Shown: positions 26,187 to 35,357 of the stretch, piece by piece
How the letters are laid out: every line of letters starts with the position of its first letter
Numbering within the stretch: position 1 is the stretch's first letter
From: Actinoplanes aureus
GTDB lineage: Bacteria; Actinomycetota; Actinomycetes; Mycobacteriales; Micromonosporaceae
Length of the DNA stretch: 64,000 bases
Reading direction: 5' to 3'
Assembly (NCBI RefSeq): GCF_015704865.1
Contig: NZ_JADQTO010000013.1
Location: 1-64,000, forward strand
Made by a program: the position numbers and the translations under genes
Notes under the pieces: model-generated
What the model was told of the DNA's origin: nothing
What the model saw: the letters and a program-made list of their open reading frames with translations, nothing else
Databases searched by the model: none

Positions 26187-28247
26187 ATGAACCAAGCGAT
26201 CACCGCATCCCTGCAAGCATGGGCACTACAAGCAACCGCCGACGAACTTCACGCAGGCCCCCGCGCCGCAGACCTCGGCGGCCTGCCAGCCGTCGCAGCC
26301 GACGCCACCCACCTTGCCCCCAGCCCGCTATTCCCCTACCTCATCGACATCGCCGGCCGAGAAAACCAGACAGTAGACGAATCAGCACGCCATCTAATCG
26401 ACAAAGCGATCCTGCACGGACTCGCAGAACATGACCGCTACTCGTCCTACCTCAGCGCCACCACCCGGCTGATCCGCTACCCGTCACTGACCACCCGCCT
26501 CGGCAGACCACTCGAACGGGTGCTTCAACAGCGCGCCGAAGCCGGCACCGACCCGGAAGCCGACGAAACCACAGCCGCTATCGGCGCAACCGCACTGGAA
26601 CTCTGGCTGCACCTGTGCACAACGCAGATCCTCCGCCCGCACCGCCTGCTAGCACTGCTAACCGAGCTGCCCGACATCGTCACCAACGCGCCCACCGAGA
26701 TGACCAAGCGCCTACCAAGAATCGCCGGCCTCGCCCACGAGCACTTTCCCGACGACGACCTGCTCACTCTCCTGCACCGCCTCACCGGCATCCCCGACGC
26801 GGAAGCAGACGCAGGATTCGAAACAGCGCTGGCCGACCTACGTAGAGCACTCGACGCTGACAACCAGGACCAGCTCGTACACGCCCTCGCGCAAGCCCGC
26901 ACTGGCTTCGCCGCCGTCGAAGCAACCGACGAAGCACGCCACGACGCCCAAACCTACGCAGCCGCACTCGACGCGATCATGGCCTTCCAGCGAGCCGACA
27001 CAGCCCCACTCCGCGCCGCCGCGAACCGACTCCGTGACGCGGTCACCCACCACCAAGCCTGGCTCTCCGGAGGCTACCTACCCCCATGGTCCTGGGCGCG
27101 AGCCGAAGCCGAAACTGCCTGGCTCCAACTCGCCGAAACCCTCACTACGGCCGCCGAACCACTCACAAGCGACTGCTGGTATCACCCAAGCCAAGCCATC
27201 GCAGCACTCCGCGACGCATACCAAGCCGCGAGATCATTCGCCGTGCACGCCGACTCGAACGACCCCCACGGCATAGAGCTACTCATACGGCCAACAATCG
27301 AAAGCGCCTTCATCGACGACAAGGCCCGGCTCGCCGTCCTGGACCATGCCCTTGCCCATGATCCAACCTTCGCAGACGATCCCTCCACCCAGCGCCTCCA
27401 CATTGCTGTCCACCAGGCCCTTCGCTGCAGCCAACCATCACCCGACGCGGCACCCGCAGCAGGGAAGCGTGATGGCCTGGGAAAAGAGCTCAGCCGCCTA
27501 CCGGCGGTTCTACACCACTTCGGTATTGAAGACGCAATCGAACTTGTAAATAACGTCCCAGCTCGGCTGCAACAAGCCATCGAATCCATTCTGTGGAACG
27601 CAAAGATCGCCGAAGCCGAAACAGGCAACATCAAGATCGAAACCAAACTCGGCGAACTCCAACGGCAGCTGGCCGCCTCACCGGACTGGATCGGAGCAAG
27701 CGCCGGCCCATTCCAAATGCTGCTCCAGCAAACCATGCTCTTCCTAGTCAGCCGCCACAATATCGGCGCAACCATGGGCGGCGAACGGACCGCCTACCTT
27801 AGGACGACGCCGAACTCGGCCGCAGCCTTGGAGAAGCCCTTCCACCAAGACTATAAGGAATGGATCTCTCAGGGGCCGCTCTACAACGTCGCCCAAGCCG
27901 AAACTATAGACCGCGGTCGCGGTCGGGCCGACGTACTGGTCAAATTCAGGAACGTCAGCTTCTGCGTTGAATGCAAACGCGAGACGACAGACGCAAGTAA
28001 AGATGGACTCCGAAGCTACGCAGGTCAAGCAGCCGTCTACACCGACACTGACATAGCCTTCGCAATTCTTTTAGTTCTCGACCTCACAACGCCACCGACA
28101 GGCGCCCCGGACCTGTACTCGAACATGTGGGTCGAGCAGGTGCAGCGCGAAGAGGAAGACAACCCCAGATACATCGTCATTGCACGGCTGCCAGGAAAGA
28201 AACCCGACCCTTCGGCAACCAGGACACCGCCGCGCCGCGATGGGTGA
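26187..28247 (+). CDS. Large helical protein with C-terminal PD-(D/E)XK nuclease-like domain
   Basis: A 686-residue protein. About 480 residues are Ala-rich and helical with no recognisable motif. The C-terminus has GRADVLVKFRNVSFCVECKR (near 577-597): an Asp, then a beta strand ending ExK, the PD-(D/E)XK nuclease core, followed by KDGLRSYAGQAAVYTDTD and AFAILLVLDLT. DNA cleavage is inferred. The ATG at 26187 has AGGGGG upstream and lies 41 bases after the ATPase stop, so one operon is likely. This is the third gene of the module and ends 242 bases before the tRNA att-like site. Confidence 0.8.
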   Translation: MNQAITASLQAWALQATADELHAGPRAADLGGLPAVAADATHLAPSPLFPYLIDIAGRENQTVDESARHLIDKAILHGLAEHDRYSSYLSATTRLIRYPSLTTRLGRPLERVLQQRAEAGTDPEADETTAAIGATALELWLHLCTTQILRPHRLLALLTELPDIVTNAPTEMTKRLPRIAGLAHEHFPDDDLLTLLHRLTGIPDAEADAGFETALADLRRALDADNQDQLVHALAQARTGFAAVEATDEARHDAQTYAAALDAIMAFQRADTAPLRAAANRLRDAVTHHQAWLSGGYLPPWSWARAEAETAWLQLAETLTTAAEPLTSDCWYHPSQAIAALRDAYQAARSFAVHADSNDPHGIELLIRPTIESAFIDDKARLAVLDHALAHDPTFADDPSTQRLHIAVHQALRCSQPSPDAAPAAGKRDGLGKELSRLPAVLHHFGIEDAIELVNNVPARLQQAIESILWNAKIAEAETGNIKIETKLGELQRQLAASPDWIGASAGPFQMLLQQTMLFLVSRHNIGATMGGERTAYLRTTPNSAAALEKPFHQDYKEWISQGPLYNVAQAETIDRGRGRADVLVKFRNVSFCVECKRETTDASKDGLRSYAGQAAVYTDTDIAFAILLVLDLTTPPTGAPDLYSNMWVEQVQREEEDNPRYIVIARLPGKKPDPSATRTPPRRDG

Positions 28248-28489
28248 CGGGAGCCGGTCCGTTTCCCGCGATGCCGCCCGACACGATCAGGCCGCCACTC
28301 AGGCGATCCGGAGCCAGGCACGGACGGCAGTAGGGGGCGTCTGACAGAACGGCGGCAACAAAAGTCCAGGTCATATAGGATGTGGAGAGCTCCAAATGGG
28401 CGACTGGCGTGGACCCCTTTACTCGGCCGAGTATACTTTTGAGTGACCTGGTAAAACGTTTGTTAGCACGTCGCTGGGCCCTCTAAATG

Positions 28490-28534
28490 CTGGGGGTCAA
28501 GGGGTCGCAGGTTCAAATCCTGTCAGCCCGACCA
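28490..28534 (+). other. 3' half of tRNA-Pro(GGG), probable attachment site of the island
   Basis: The 45 bases run from the anticodon loop (CTGGGGG, anticodon GGG) and the 3' anticodon stem TCAAG through the variable loop, the T arm (GCAGG-TTCAAAT-CCTGT) and acceptor CAGCCCG to a discriminator A and encoded CCA. The matching 5' half (which should begin CGGGCTG and end CTTGA before the loop) is absent: upstream reads CTCTAAATG. A tRNA terminator follows. This is what integration into a tRNA gene leaves at the distal end. The intact tRNA was not seen in the window, so the other end is expected to the left. Confidence 0.82.
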
Positions 28535-28540
28535 TTAAAA

Positions 28541-28575
28541 AGCCCTGACCAGCAGGAATGCTGATCAGGGCTTTT
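28541..28575 (+). terminator. Rho-independent terminator of the displaced tRNA
   Basis: AGCCCTGACCAGCA, loop GGAA, TGCTGATCAGGGCT and then TTTT form a 14-bp stem with one mismatch, starting 6 bases after the tRNA CCA. It is the expected terminator of the original tRNA transcript and supports reading 28490-28534 as a real tRNA end. Confidence 0.85.
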
Positions 28576-28587
28576 GCCTTGCCTGTT

Positions 28588-29400
28588 CTATTTTGAACCG
28601 TCCCCCGAAACTCTCTCCCCGGTGCAGCGATACGTTCGCCCGAGTTTGGACGACGGTGTACCTGCCGAGAATGTCGTACGGGCAGGTCGAGCGGCGTGCT
28701 CGTACTCGCGCAGCGAGTGCAGCAGACGTCGGCGGTTGAAGATCAAAATCCGGTCGTGCAGTTGGCGGCGGGAAATCCGCATCTATCGCTCCATCGCCGC
28801 GCTCATCCGGGCATTCGGACGCCCGCTGAGCACAACGTTGATGTCTGCGTCGGTGAGGGCCGTGTCGAACTGGGCCGGGTGTTCGCCGTCCTGGTCGCAG
28901 ATGAGGCCCTTCACCGGGCATCCCGTGTCCTCCAGGTCCATCATCGGGTTGCGAGCGGCCTGGGTCACCCATGCCGCAGTCGGGTGCGCGGTGGCGCCGA
29001 GGATCCGGATCCGGCGGCTGGTGGTCGCTGACCGAGGACGTACATGCGGGTGCCGGTCAGTGTGATCGTTTCGAGGAAGTCCGCGGCCGGCAGCCCCTCG
29101 GCCTGCGAGCGCAGGAACTGCGCCCAGGTGGTGGCAGCCCGCTCCGGGGGCCGGATCGATGCGCACCCGCAGGCGCAGCAGCACGGCCGGCCATGCCCGA
29201 TCGGCCGGCTCGAACCGGACCCGTTGTTCGCCGAATTGGCGGTGCAGCACGGCGAGTTGGTGGCGTATTACGTCAGGATCTCCGCGTGCTTGTCGTGGTC
29301 GCTGCCCGGCAGTAGCCGCAGGAAGGCGAACGCGTGGGTGATACCCGGAACGCCCCCTGGCCGGCACGGACATTCGTCGGCAGGCAGGACGCCGTGGATC
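28588..29400 (-). pseudogene. Degraded rve-type transposase remnant
   Basis: Minus-strand fragments match the common actinobacterial integrase-core transposase but are scrambled across frames. An N-terminal piece reads DVIRHQLAVLHRQFGEQR and about 130 residues after it are missing. RIDPAP then shifts frame to TTWAQFLRSQAEG and FLETITLTGTRMYVL, and shifts back to SRRIRILGATAHPTAAWVTQ and MMDLEDTGCPVKGLICDQDG. A last piece reads MRISRRQLHDRILIFNRR. Deletion plus at least two frameshifts show it is dead. It sits directly outside the tRNA att site. Inverted ends were not identified. Confidence 0.8.
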
Positions 29401-29523
29401 CGGATATGAGGAAGCCCGCAGCGTCGCGTCACCGGCCTTTTGCGTCCACGACCCAGCCATGCCGCTGTGCAGATCAGGAAGGATCTTTAGGAAGGGAGCA
29501 CTGGAGCGGCTGGCGGATCCGTG

Positions 29524-30537
29524 TCATGCGTCTTCTTGCCGACCGATCGTCGATTCGCGTATTTCAAGCGTGAAGTCGGCGTAGATCTCGCGGTATTCCT
29601 CGGCTCCGCCGCCGATCCTCTCAGCCAGCAGGTCCACCGCGGTGCGGGCGATCTGCTTCTGCCCGGGCTCCACGGACGACAGGGATGGCATGGAGAACCT
29701 GGTTTCCTCGATGTTGTCGAAGCCGATCACGGCGACGTCCTCGGGGATGCGCCGGCCGCTGCGAAGCAGCACGTGCATGGCGCCCAGGGCGAGAGTGTCG
29801 TTGAAGCCGAAAACGGCATCGATCGGGGTGCCGGAGTCGAGGAGTTCTTGCATCGCCTCCGCACCCGCGGTCCGGTGCCACGACAGTCCGACCACGGGGA
29901 TCAAGGTGTCGTCTCTCTCGAGACCCGCGGACTCGATGGCGGCCAGATAGCCGTCGAACCTAGTTGTCGCGGCTCCGGCGACCCCGTTGGCTCCGATGGC
30001 GGCGATGCGATGCCGGCCGAGATCGAGCAGGTGCTGGGTGGCTGCCCGTGCCGCTTGCACGTTGCTGATGGTCACGTGGTCGACCGGGCCGTTCGACATC
30101 CGCTCGCCGAGCAGGACCAGAGGGAAGTCGACGTGGAGGTGGTCGGTTTCGCCTGGTCCGAGTGCAAGGGGAGAGAAGATCACGCCGTCGACGAGGTGGC
30201 GTCGTGCTCCGGACAGCATGTCGAGTTCGCGTTCCCGTACGCCGCCCGTCTGCTCGACGATCACCGTCCAGCCCTTGATGGCGGCGGCTTCGATGATGGC
30301 GTCGGACAGCTGGGCGAAGTAAGGCAGGCTCAGTTCGGGAACGACGAGGGCGATGATGCCGGTTCGGCCGGCCCTCAGATTCCTGGCGGAGATGTTCATC
30401 CGGTAGCCGAGTTGATCGATCGCTGTCAGGACCTTCGCGCGGGTCGACTCCTTGATGTACGGGTAGTCGTTGAGCACGTTGGACACCGTCTTGATCGAGA
30501 CCCCTGCGCGTGCGGCAACGTCGCGCATGGTGGCCAT
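29524..30537 (-). CDS. LacI-family transcriptional regulator
   Basis: A 337-residue repressor-type regulator. The N-terminal LacI helix-turn-helix is TMRDVAARAGVSIKTVSNVL, followed by the hinge helix ISARNLRAGRT and a periplasmic-binding-protein-like sugar domain ending with VAVIGFDNIEETRF and PSLSSVEPGQKQIA. GAGGGAG precedes the ATG at 30537. It is divergent from the arabinan-degrading genes that begin at 31240, and two LacI-type operators lie between them. It most likely represses that cluster until an arabino-oligosaccharide binds. The ligand is inferred. Confidence 0.93.
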   Translation of the reverse strand: MATMRDVAARAGVSIKTVSNVLNDYPYIKESTRAKVLTAIDQLGYRMNISARNLRAGRTGIIALVVPELSLPYFAQLSDAIIEAAAIKGWTVIVEQTGGVRERELDMLSGARRHLVDGVIFSPLALGPGETDHLHVDFPLVLLGERMSNGPVDHVTISNVQAARAATQHLLDLGRHRIAAIGANGVAGAATTRFDGYLAAIESAGLERDDTLIPVVGLSWHRTAGAEAMQELLDSGTPIDAVFGFNDTLALGAMHVLLRSGRRIPEDVAVIGFDNIEETRFSMPSLSSVEPGQKQIARTAVDLLAERIGGGAEEYREIYADFTLEIRESTIGRQEDA

Positions 30538-30608
30538 CGTGCTCCCTCGTTTGTCACCGGCAGGTCATCGACGTTACCCGGTTGTTGCGGAACGCCGTTG
30601 ACAGTTCC

Positions 30609-30644
30609 TACATCGATGTAGATCCTGACTTGTACATCGATGTA
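30609..30644. promoter_or_regulatory. Two perfect 12-bp palindromes (24-bp period)
   Basis: TACATCGATGTA occurs at 30609-30620 and again at 30633-30644, spaced 24 bp centre to centre (about two helical turns). They lie 72-107 bases upstream of the lacI start. The central CG and 12-bp symmetry fit a LacI-family operator, so autoregulation is plausible. Confidence 0.6.
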
Positions 30645-30843
30645 GAAGCCAATCGGAGGGGCGTCCGGATCGACGGGCAGCTGACCAGCCGTACGAAGGC
30701 ACCCTCGACGGACCCGCAGTCGACACCCGAGTCGGATGTCGGAGTTTCGGCGACGGGGGAGGCGGCGGGACCACGCGACGTCGAGCCGAGCCCCCGAAGG
30801 TGCCGGCTCGCCGACAAATGGCACCTCCTCAGCAGGCGCAGCG

Positions 30844-30859
30844 ATGTTAGCGATAACTT
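30844..30859. promoter_or_regulatory. LacI-type operator 1
   Basis: ATGTTAGCGATAACTT matches 14 of 16 positions of the symmetric ATGTTAGCGCTAACAT pattern that LacI-family regulators of plant-polysaccharide genes bind in actinomycetes. It lies between lacI and the GH43 gene. Confidence 0.6.
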
Positions 30860-31007
30860 CAGCAAACCTTCATCGACGAGATAGCACGATTGTCAAGCGG
30901 CATCTGGCTCTCCTCGATCCCGCAGTGGATCGGCGAGAGATGCCTTTGACGTGCCCGGAAACAAACCAGCGCCAGTCTCTCACCAATGTCATTGGGAAGC
31001 ATGCTTG

Positions 31008-31039
31008 TTGACAATCATGAATGTGAGCGTGAACATAGT
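31008..31039 (+). promoter_or_regulatory. Promoter overlapped by LacI-type operator 2
   Basis: TTGACA (31008-31013) is a perfect -35. A weak -10 (AACATA, 31032-31037) follows at 18 bases. The palindrome-like ATGTGAGCGTGAACAT (31021-31036, 13 of 16 matches to ATGTTAGCGCTAACAT) covers the spacer and -10, an ideal position for repression of the GH43 gene 200 bases downstream. Confidence 0.55.
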
Positions 31040-31239
31040 GAGTGCTTGGCCGTAACACCGAGGTCATAGAAATCGCCTCCTGCAGTGACGTGGCCAACAC
31101 GCCCTGCGGATGCGGTGAGCCGGCCCGCGAGCGCGACCGGGCTCATCGCGTAGTGCCGTGGCGACGGTCCCGCGAGGGTCACGCAGACAGTGGTGCATGT
31201 GGTTCCGGGGAGCCGCATCGGAGCAGTTGAGGAGTGTTC

Positions 31240-32706
31240 ATGTCTCTCCAAAATTGGCGGCGAGCGACGCGACGACTGTGGTCGGCATTCGTAGCAGGTG
31301 CCGTCGTGCTTTCGGTGGCCCTGGTCGGCCTGCAGAGCCCGGCGTCAGCAGCCGGACCGGCGTTCACCAATCCCGTGGTGGGCTCGCCGAACAGTGGTGA
31401 CCCGACCCTGGTTCACCACAACGGCTTCTACTACTACGTGGCGACGACGTGGTCGTCCGACGTGGTGATGCGCCGTTCCGCGACGATCGCCGGGCTGCGC
31501 AGCGCCCCGGAACAGGTGGTGGTACGTACCGGCGGTGACACGATGTGGGCGCCGCACCTGGAGATGGTCAACAACCGCTGGTACCTGTACTACTCGGTGG
31601 AGGGCTTCGGTGCCGCCCGGCGTACCCATGTCGCGGAAAGCGCAGGTAGCGACCCGCTCGGCCCGTACACCAGCCGGGGCATTCTCAATCTGATGCCGAA
31701 CAACGGCTGGGCCATCGATGCGGCACTGGTGCGGCTCAACAATGCCCTGTACATGACCTTCTCGGCGTTCGCCCCGGACGGTCTGCAGTCGCTGTACCTG
31801 GCCCCCATGTCGAACCCGTGGACTGCCAGCGGGTTCGGTGTCCGGGTCTCCGCCCCGACGCTCGGCTGGGAACGCCAGGACGGCGCGGTCAACGAGGGCG
31901 GCTTCCTGCTGCAGCGCAACGGCCGGACGTTCCTGACGTACTCCGCCAGTCACTGCAACGGTCCCAACTACAAGCTCGGCATGCTCGAGTACCGCGGCGG
32001 TGATCCCCTGAACGCGACCTCCTGGTTCAAGTTCCCGAACCCGATCTTCCAGCGCAACGATGCCGCCGGCGTCTTCGGACCGGGTCACCATTCGTTCTTC
32101 TCCTCGCCCGACGGCACCGAGACCTGGATCGCCTATCACGCGAACGCTTCAGCGAGCCAGGGCTGCGGCACGACCCGCACGACCCGGGTGCAGAAGATCT
32201 CGTGGAACGCCGACGGCACCCCCAACCTGGGAGTTCCGGTCTCCACCGCGACGGTGCTGCAGGCTCCCTCGGGTGAGAACGGCGCACTGCCGCCGGCCAG
32301 GGAGATCCGTAACCGGCACAGCAACCTGTGCCTCGACGACTACAACTTCGTGACGACCCCCGGTGCCGAGGTCCGGCAGTGGGCTTGCTCAGACCTGCCC
32401 GTACAGGACTGGGAGATCACCGACGCCGGCGGCGGCTTCTCCCAGATCGCCAACCGCCACAGCGGCTTGTGCCTGGACAACACGAACTGGGGCACCACGG
32501 ACGGTGCGACCGTGCAGCAGTGGACGTGCAACGGTCTGGCCGCGCAGCACTGGCGGGTGAACCCGCTGGGCAACGGCTTCTCCACGATAGTCAACCGCCA
32601 CAGCGGCCTCTGCCTGGACAACTACAACTTCGGCACCGCCAACGGCTCCGAGGTACGCCAATGGACCTGCACCAACAACAACGCCCAGCAGTGGGCCATC
32701 TCCTGA
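31240..32706 (+). CDS. Secreted GH43 arabinosidase-type hydrolase with ricin-type lectin domain
   Basis: A 488-residue exported enzyme. It has an N-terminal signal peptide (basic start, hydrophobic AFVAGAVVLSVALVGL, likely cleavage after ASA near residue 38). The five-bladed GH43 domain (about 42-345) carries the expected acids: Asp in SGDPTLV, Asp in GWAIDAALV, Glu in AVNEGGFLL. A ricin B-type (CBM13) trefoil follows with three repeats (RNRHSNLCLDDYN, ANRHSGLCLDNTN, VNRHSGLCLDNYN, each with a QW end). It probably releases arabinose from arabinan or arabinoxylan. GAGGAG precedes the ATG at 31240; an in-frame GTG two codons earlier is less likely. It is the first gene of the locus. Confidence 0.88.
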   Translation: MSLQNWRRATRRLWSAFVAGAVVLSVALVGLQSPASAAGPAFTNPVVGSPNSGDPTLVHHNGFYYYVATTWSSDVVMRRSATIAGLRSAPEQVVVRTGGDTMWAPHLEMVNNRWYLYYSVEGFGAARRTHVAESAGSDPLGPYTSRGILNLMPNNGWAIDAALVRLNNALYMTFSAFAPDGLQSLYLAPMSNPWTASGFGVRVSAPTLGWERQDGAVNEGGFLLQRNGRTFLTYSASHCNGPNYKLGMLEYRGGDPLNATSWFKFPNPIFQRNDAAGVFGPGHHSFFSSPDGTETWIAYHANASASQGCGTTRTTRVQKISWNADGTPNLGVPVSTATVLQAPSGENGALPPAREIRNRHSNLCLDDYNFVTTPGAEVRQWACSDLPVQDWEITDAGGGFSQIANRHSGLCLDNTNWGTTDGATVQQWTCNGLAAQHWRVNPLGNGFSTIVNRHSGLCLDNYNFGTANGSEVRQWTCTNNNAQQWAIS

Positions 32707-32725
32707 CACCCGCCCAGTAGCTCAT

Positions 32726-32769
32726 AGCAGGGGCAGCGGTCCCCGCAACACCACGCCGTCGCCCCTGCT
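32726..32769 (+). terminator. Inverted repeat after the GH43 gene
   Basis: AGCAGGGGC (32726-32734) and GCCCCTGCT (32761-32769) can pair as a 9-bp GC-rich stem with a 26-base loop, 20 bases after the GH43 stop. There is no T tract, so it may be a weak terminator or a processing hairpin. Confidence 0.35.
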
Positions 32770-32904
32770 GCCCGGCACATCCTCCTCGACACGGCGGGCC
32801 CACCCCAGCCATCGCTTCGCGCGACAGGTCGAACCCGCCCGTGCATCCCCGAACGACGCGCGACGTGGTCACCACCCCGTCGTGACGTGGAAGGAAGCCG
32901 AACC

Positions 32905-35148
32905 ATGGACACGATCACGACTAGAAGGAAGCGCCTACGACGACTGACGGCTGTGGCCGGCGGCGCGGCGATCGCGCTGGCCGCAGCGCCGCTTCCTCTC
33001 GCCGCGGCAGCCGATGGCGATCTGCTGCGCTCCGGCGGTTACGAGCTCGTCCTCAACTCCGGCGCCACCGGCCAGCCGGTCGTCGTCCGCGACGCAACAA
33101 CACAGGCAGCTGTTCTGGCGGAGTCGCTGCCACTGCAGTTGATCATCAAGAGCGGCACGAACCCGGTCGACGTCAGCGGCCGGTACACCACGGTGGGCCT
33201 GCAGGGCGACGAGCTGGTCGGCACGGGGGACGTACGTACCCCCGGCGGGAGTGTGTTCCGGTTCCGGGACAGTTACCGCGTTGCCCAAGGCGGCGGCTTC
33301 TCCGCAAGCCGGACGGTGACAGTCGTGACCGCGTCCGCCGCGGACCAGGGGTTCAATTCCCGATTCACGATCGGTGCGGCAAACCCGCGGCCGTTGCAGG
33401 ACTACCAGTTCCTCGCGCCCGGCGTGTGGTATGACCGCAACCGCAACGTGCCGGCCGGTGCGCTGGCCAGCAACCTCAATGACAACTTTCTGTACTTCCG
33501 CGAGATGCGGATGCCCCTGCCGTTCGTCATGATGCACGATCCCGGCAGTGGCCTGGACGTGAGCCTGGCGCACCAGAATCCGCGGGCGGCGTCGCCGGTC
33601 GACGAGGGATCCGCCGCGTGGCTGGTCAACAGCGGCATCACCTACGCTGCTCTCGGCGCGCAACGCGTCCCCGCCACCAAGCTGGCCATCGTCTATCCCG
33701 GCATGGAAGGCGAGAAGAACTACGTCAACCGCGGTGCTGCGTGGGTACGCCGCAGCAACCCGGTGACCGCCGGATACACCCAGAACTACGAGTTCCGTAT
33801 CCGTACCGGCCGGACCGCGGACTTCGCCGCCGCCGCACGCGACGCGTGGCGCTACCACTGGAACATGCAGAACCCCCAGATCACCAAGGTGCCGGTCGAG
33901 CAGATCTACCGGTCGTCGATGGACGTGCTGGCGTCCTACACCTCGACATGGGGCGGGGCGCCAGGGCTGCCGTTCAGCGTCAATCTGCCTCAGGGCACGG
34001 TCAAAGAAGTCAGCTACCAGATGGGCTTCGTCGGACAGCAAATTCCCGCGGCGTACCTGATGCTTCGCGACGGCTACCTCAACACCCGCCCGGACAACGT
34101 CACCAAGGGCAGGCAGATCCTCGACTTCTGGGCGAACAACTCCTCAGCAGCGTCCGGCCTGCCGAGAACCTGGTACGACGTCAACCCGCCGGGATGGCGC
34201 AGCTTCTACCCCACCTACCTGCGCATCGCCACCGACGGCATGGAAGGCATGCTCAAGGCCAGCCGGCTGATGCGCGACCGCGGCACATCCGTCCCCGCAT
34301 GGGAGAACTACGCCCGCCGCTTCGGCGACTGGCTCGTCACCCACCAGAACCCAGACGGCTCGTACTACCGCTCCTACAACCTCGCCGGAACGGCACCGGA
34401 CAACCAGGCCAAGTACAACACGCACAACGCTGTTCCCTTCCTTATGGAACTGGCTGCCTACACCGGTGACACGCGATACCGCGCGGCCGCCCTGCGCGCC
34501 GGTGAATTCGCCTGGCAGAACGTCCACCTGCCGTCGGCCTACGTCGGCGGCACACCCGACAACAACAATGTGACCGACAAGGAAGCCCCGTCTCTGGCCC
34601 TGCGCGCTTTCCTTTCCCTGTACGACCACACCCGCGACGCCCGCTGGCTGCAAGCTGCCCAACGCGCCGGCGACTTCGCCGAAACCTGGGCGTACGCCTG
34701 GAACTACCCGGTGGCCTCCAGCCGGGCTGCCTACGCAAAATACGGGGTACGCGGACAGAGCCTCATCGCCACCGGACACCCGGCCATGGACACCTGGCAC
34801 TCCGCGAGCCTTTACGACTTCTATCGCCTGTACCGCGCCACGAACGACCCGCACTACCTGCAGTACGCACGGCTACTGGCCAACGAAGCCAAACTCACCA
34901 CCCAATATCCAGGCAACTCACTCGGCTACGCCCGCGACGGTCTGCTCGAGGAGGCCATCGGACTGTCTGACCTGCGATACGGCGGAGTCAGCCTGTGGCT
35001 ACCTTGGAACTCGGTCGCCCACGCCGAACCTCTGGCGCTGCTGAAAGACACCTACGGCAACATGGACATCGACGCGCTGTCCGCCAGCCCCAGCCGAGCC
35101 GAGCACTCCGGCGCCGACTGGCAGAACCATCCCCAGCAGACACGGTGA
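32905..35148 (+). CDS. Large secreted helical protein, putative glycoside hydrolase of the arabinan locus
   Basis: A 747-residue exported protein. The N-terminus (TTRRKRLRRLTAVAGG, then an Ala-rich hydrophobic run ending near residue 36) resembles a twin-arginine signal. Residues about 40-300 look beta-rich. The remainder, with repeated helical pairs such as NAVPFLMELAAYTGDTRYRA, looks like an (alpha/alpha)6 six-hairpin domain used by GH88/105/127-type enzymes. I cannot assign a family or catalytic residues. GGAAGG precedes the ATG at 32905. Its position between GH43 and GH54 genes suggests action on arabinan side chains or oligosaccharides. Confidence 0.72.
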   Translation: MDTITTRRKRLRRLTAVAGGAAIALAAAPLPLAAAADGDLLRSGGYELVLNSGATGQPVVVRDATTQAAVLAESLPLQLIIKSGTNPVDVSGRYTTVGLQGDELVGTGDVRTPGGSVFRFRDSYRVAQGGGFSASRTVTVVTASAADQGFNSRFTIGAANPRPLQDYQFLAPGVWYDRNRNVPAGALASNLNDNFLYFREMRMPLPFVMMHDPGSGLDVSLAHQNPRAASPVDEGSAAWLVNSGITYAALGAQRVPATKLAIVYPGMEGEKNYVNRGAAWVRRSNPVTAGYTQNYEFRIRTGRTADFAAAARDAWRYHWNMQNPQITKVPVEQIYRSSMDVLASYTSTWGGAPGLPFSVNLPQGTVKEVSYQMGFVGQQIPAAYLMLRDGYLNTRPDNVTKGRQILDFWANNSSAASGLPRTWYDVNPPGWRSFYPTYLRIATDGMEGMLKASRLMRDRGTSVPAWENYARRFGDWLVTHQNPDGSYYRSYNLAGTAPDNQAKYNTHNAVPFLMELAAYTGDTRYRAAALRAGEFAWQNVHLPSAYVGGTPDNNNVTDKEAPSLALRAFLSLYDHTRDARWLQAAQRAGDFAETWAYAWNYPVASSRAAYAKYGVRGQSLIATGHPAMDTWHSASLYDFYRLYRATNDPHYLQYARLLANEAKLTTQYPGNSLGYARDGLLEEAIGLSDLRYGGVSLWLPWNSVAHAEPLALLKDTYGNMDIDALSASPSRAEHSGADWQNHPQQTR

Positions 35149-35357
35149 CTGTTCCTGGAAGGCTGCAACGCGGTCGTCCCTCGCGTCGCCGAGGTGCGGC
35201 ATCAATGCGGAAGGCACCGCCCCGCCACAACCGTAAAGACGCGCGCCCCCCGCACCCCTGGTGACGTTCGAAGAAATGCTGGCGCCTAGCGCGCATGGAG
35301 CTTCTGATCGGTGGCGATCCATGCCGTCCCGATATAGGTAAACCAGAAGGGAATAAT

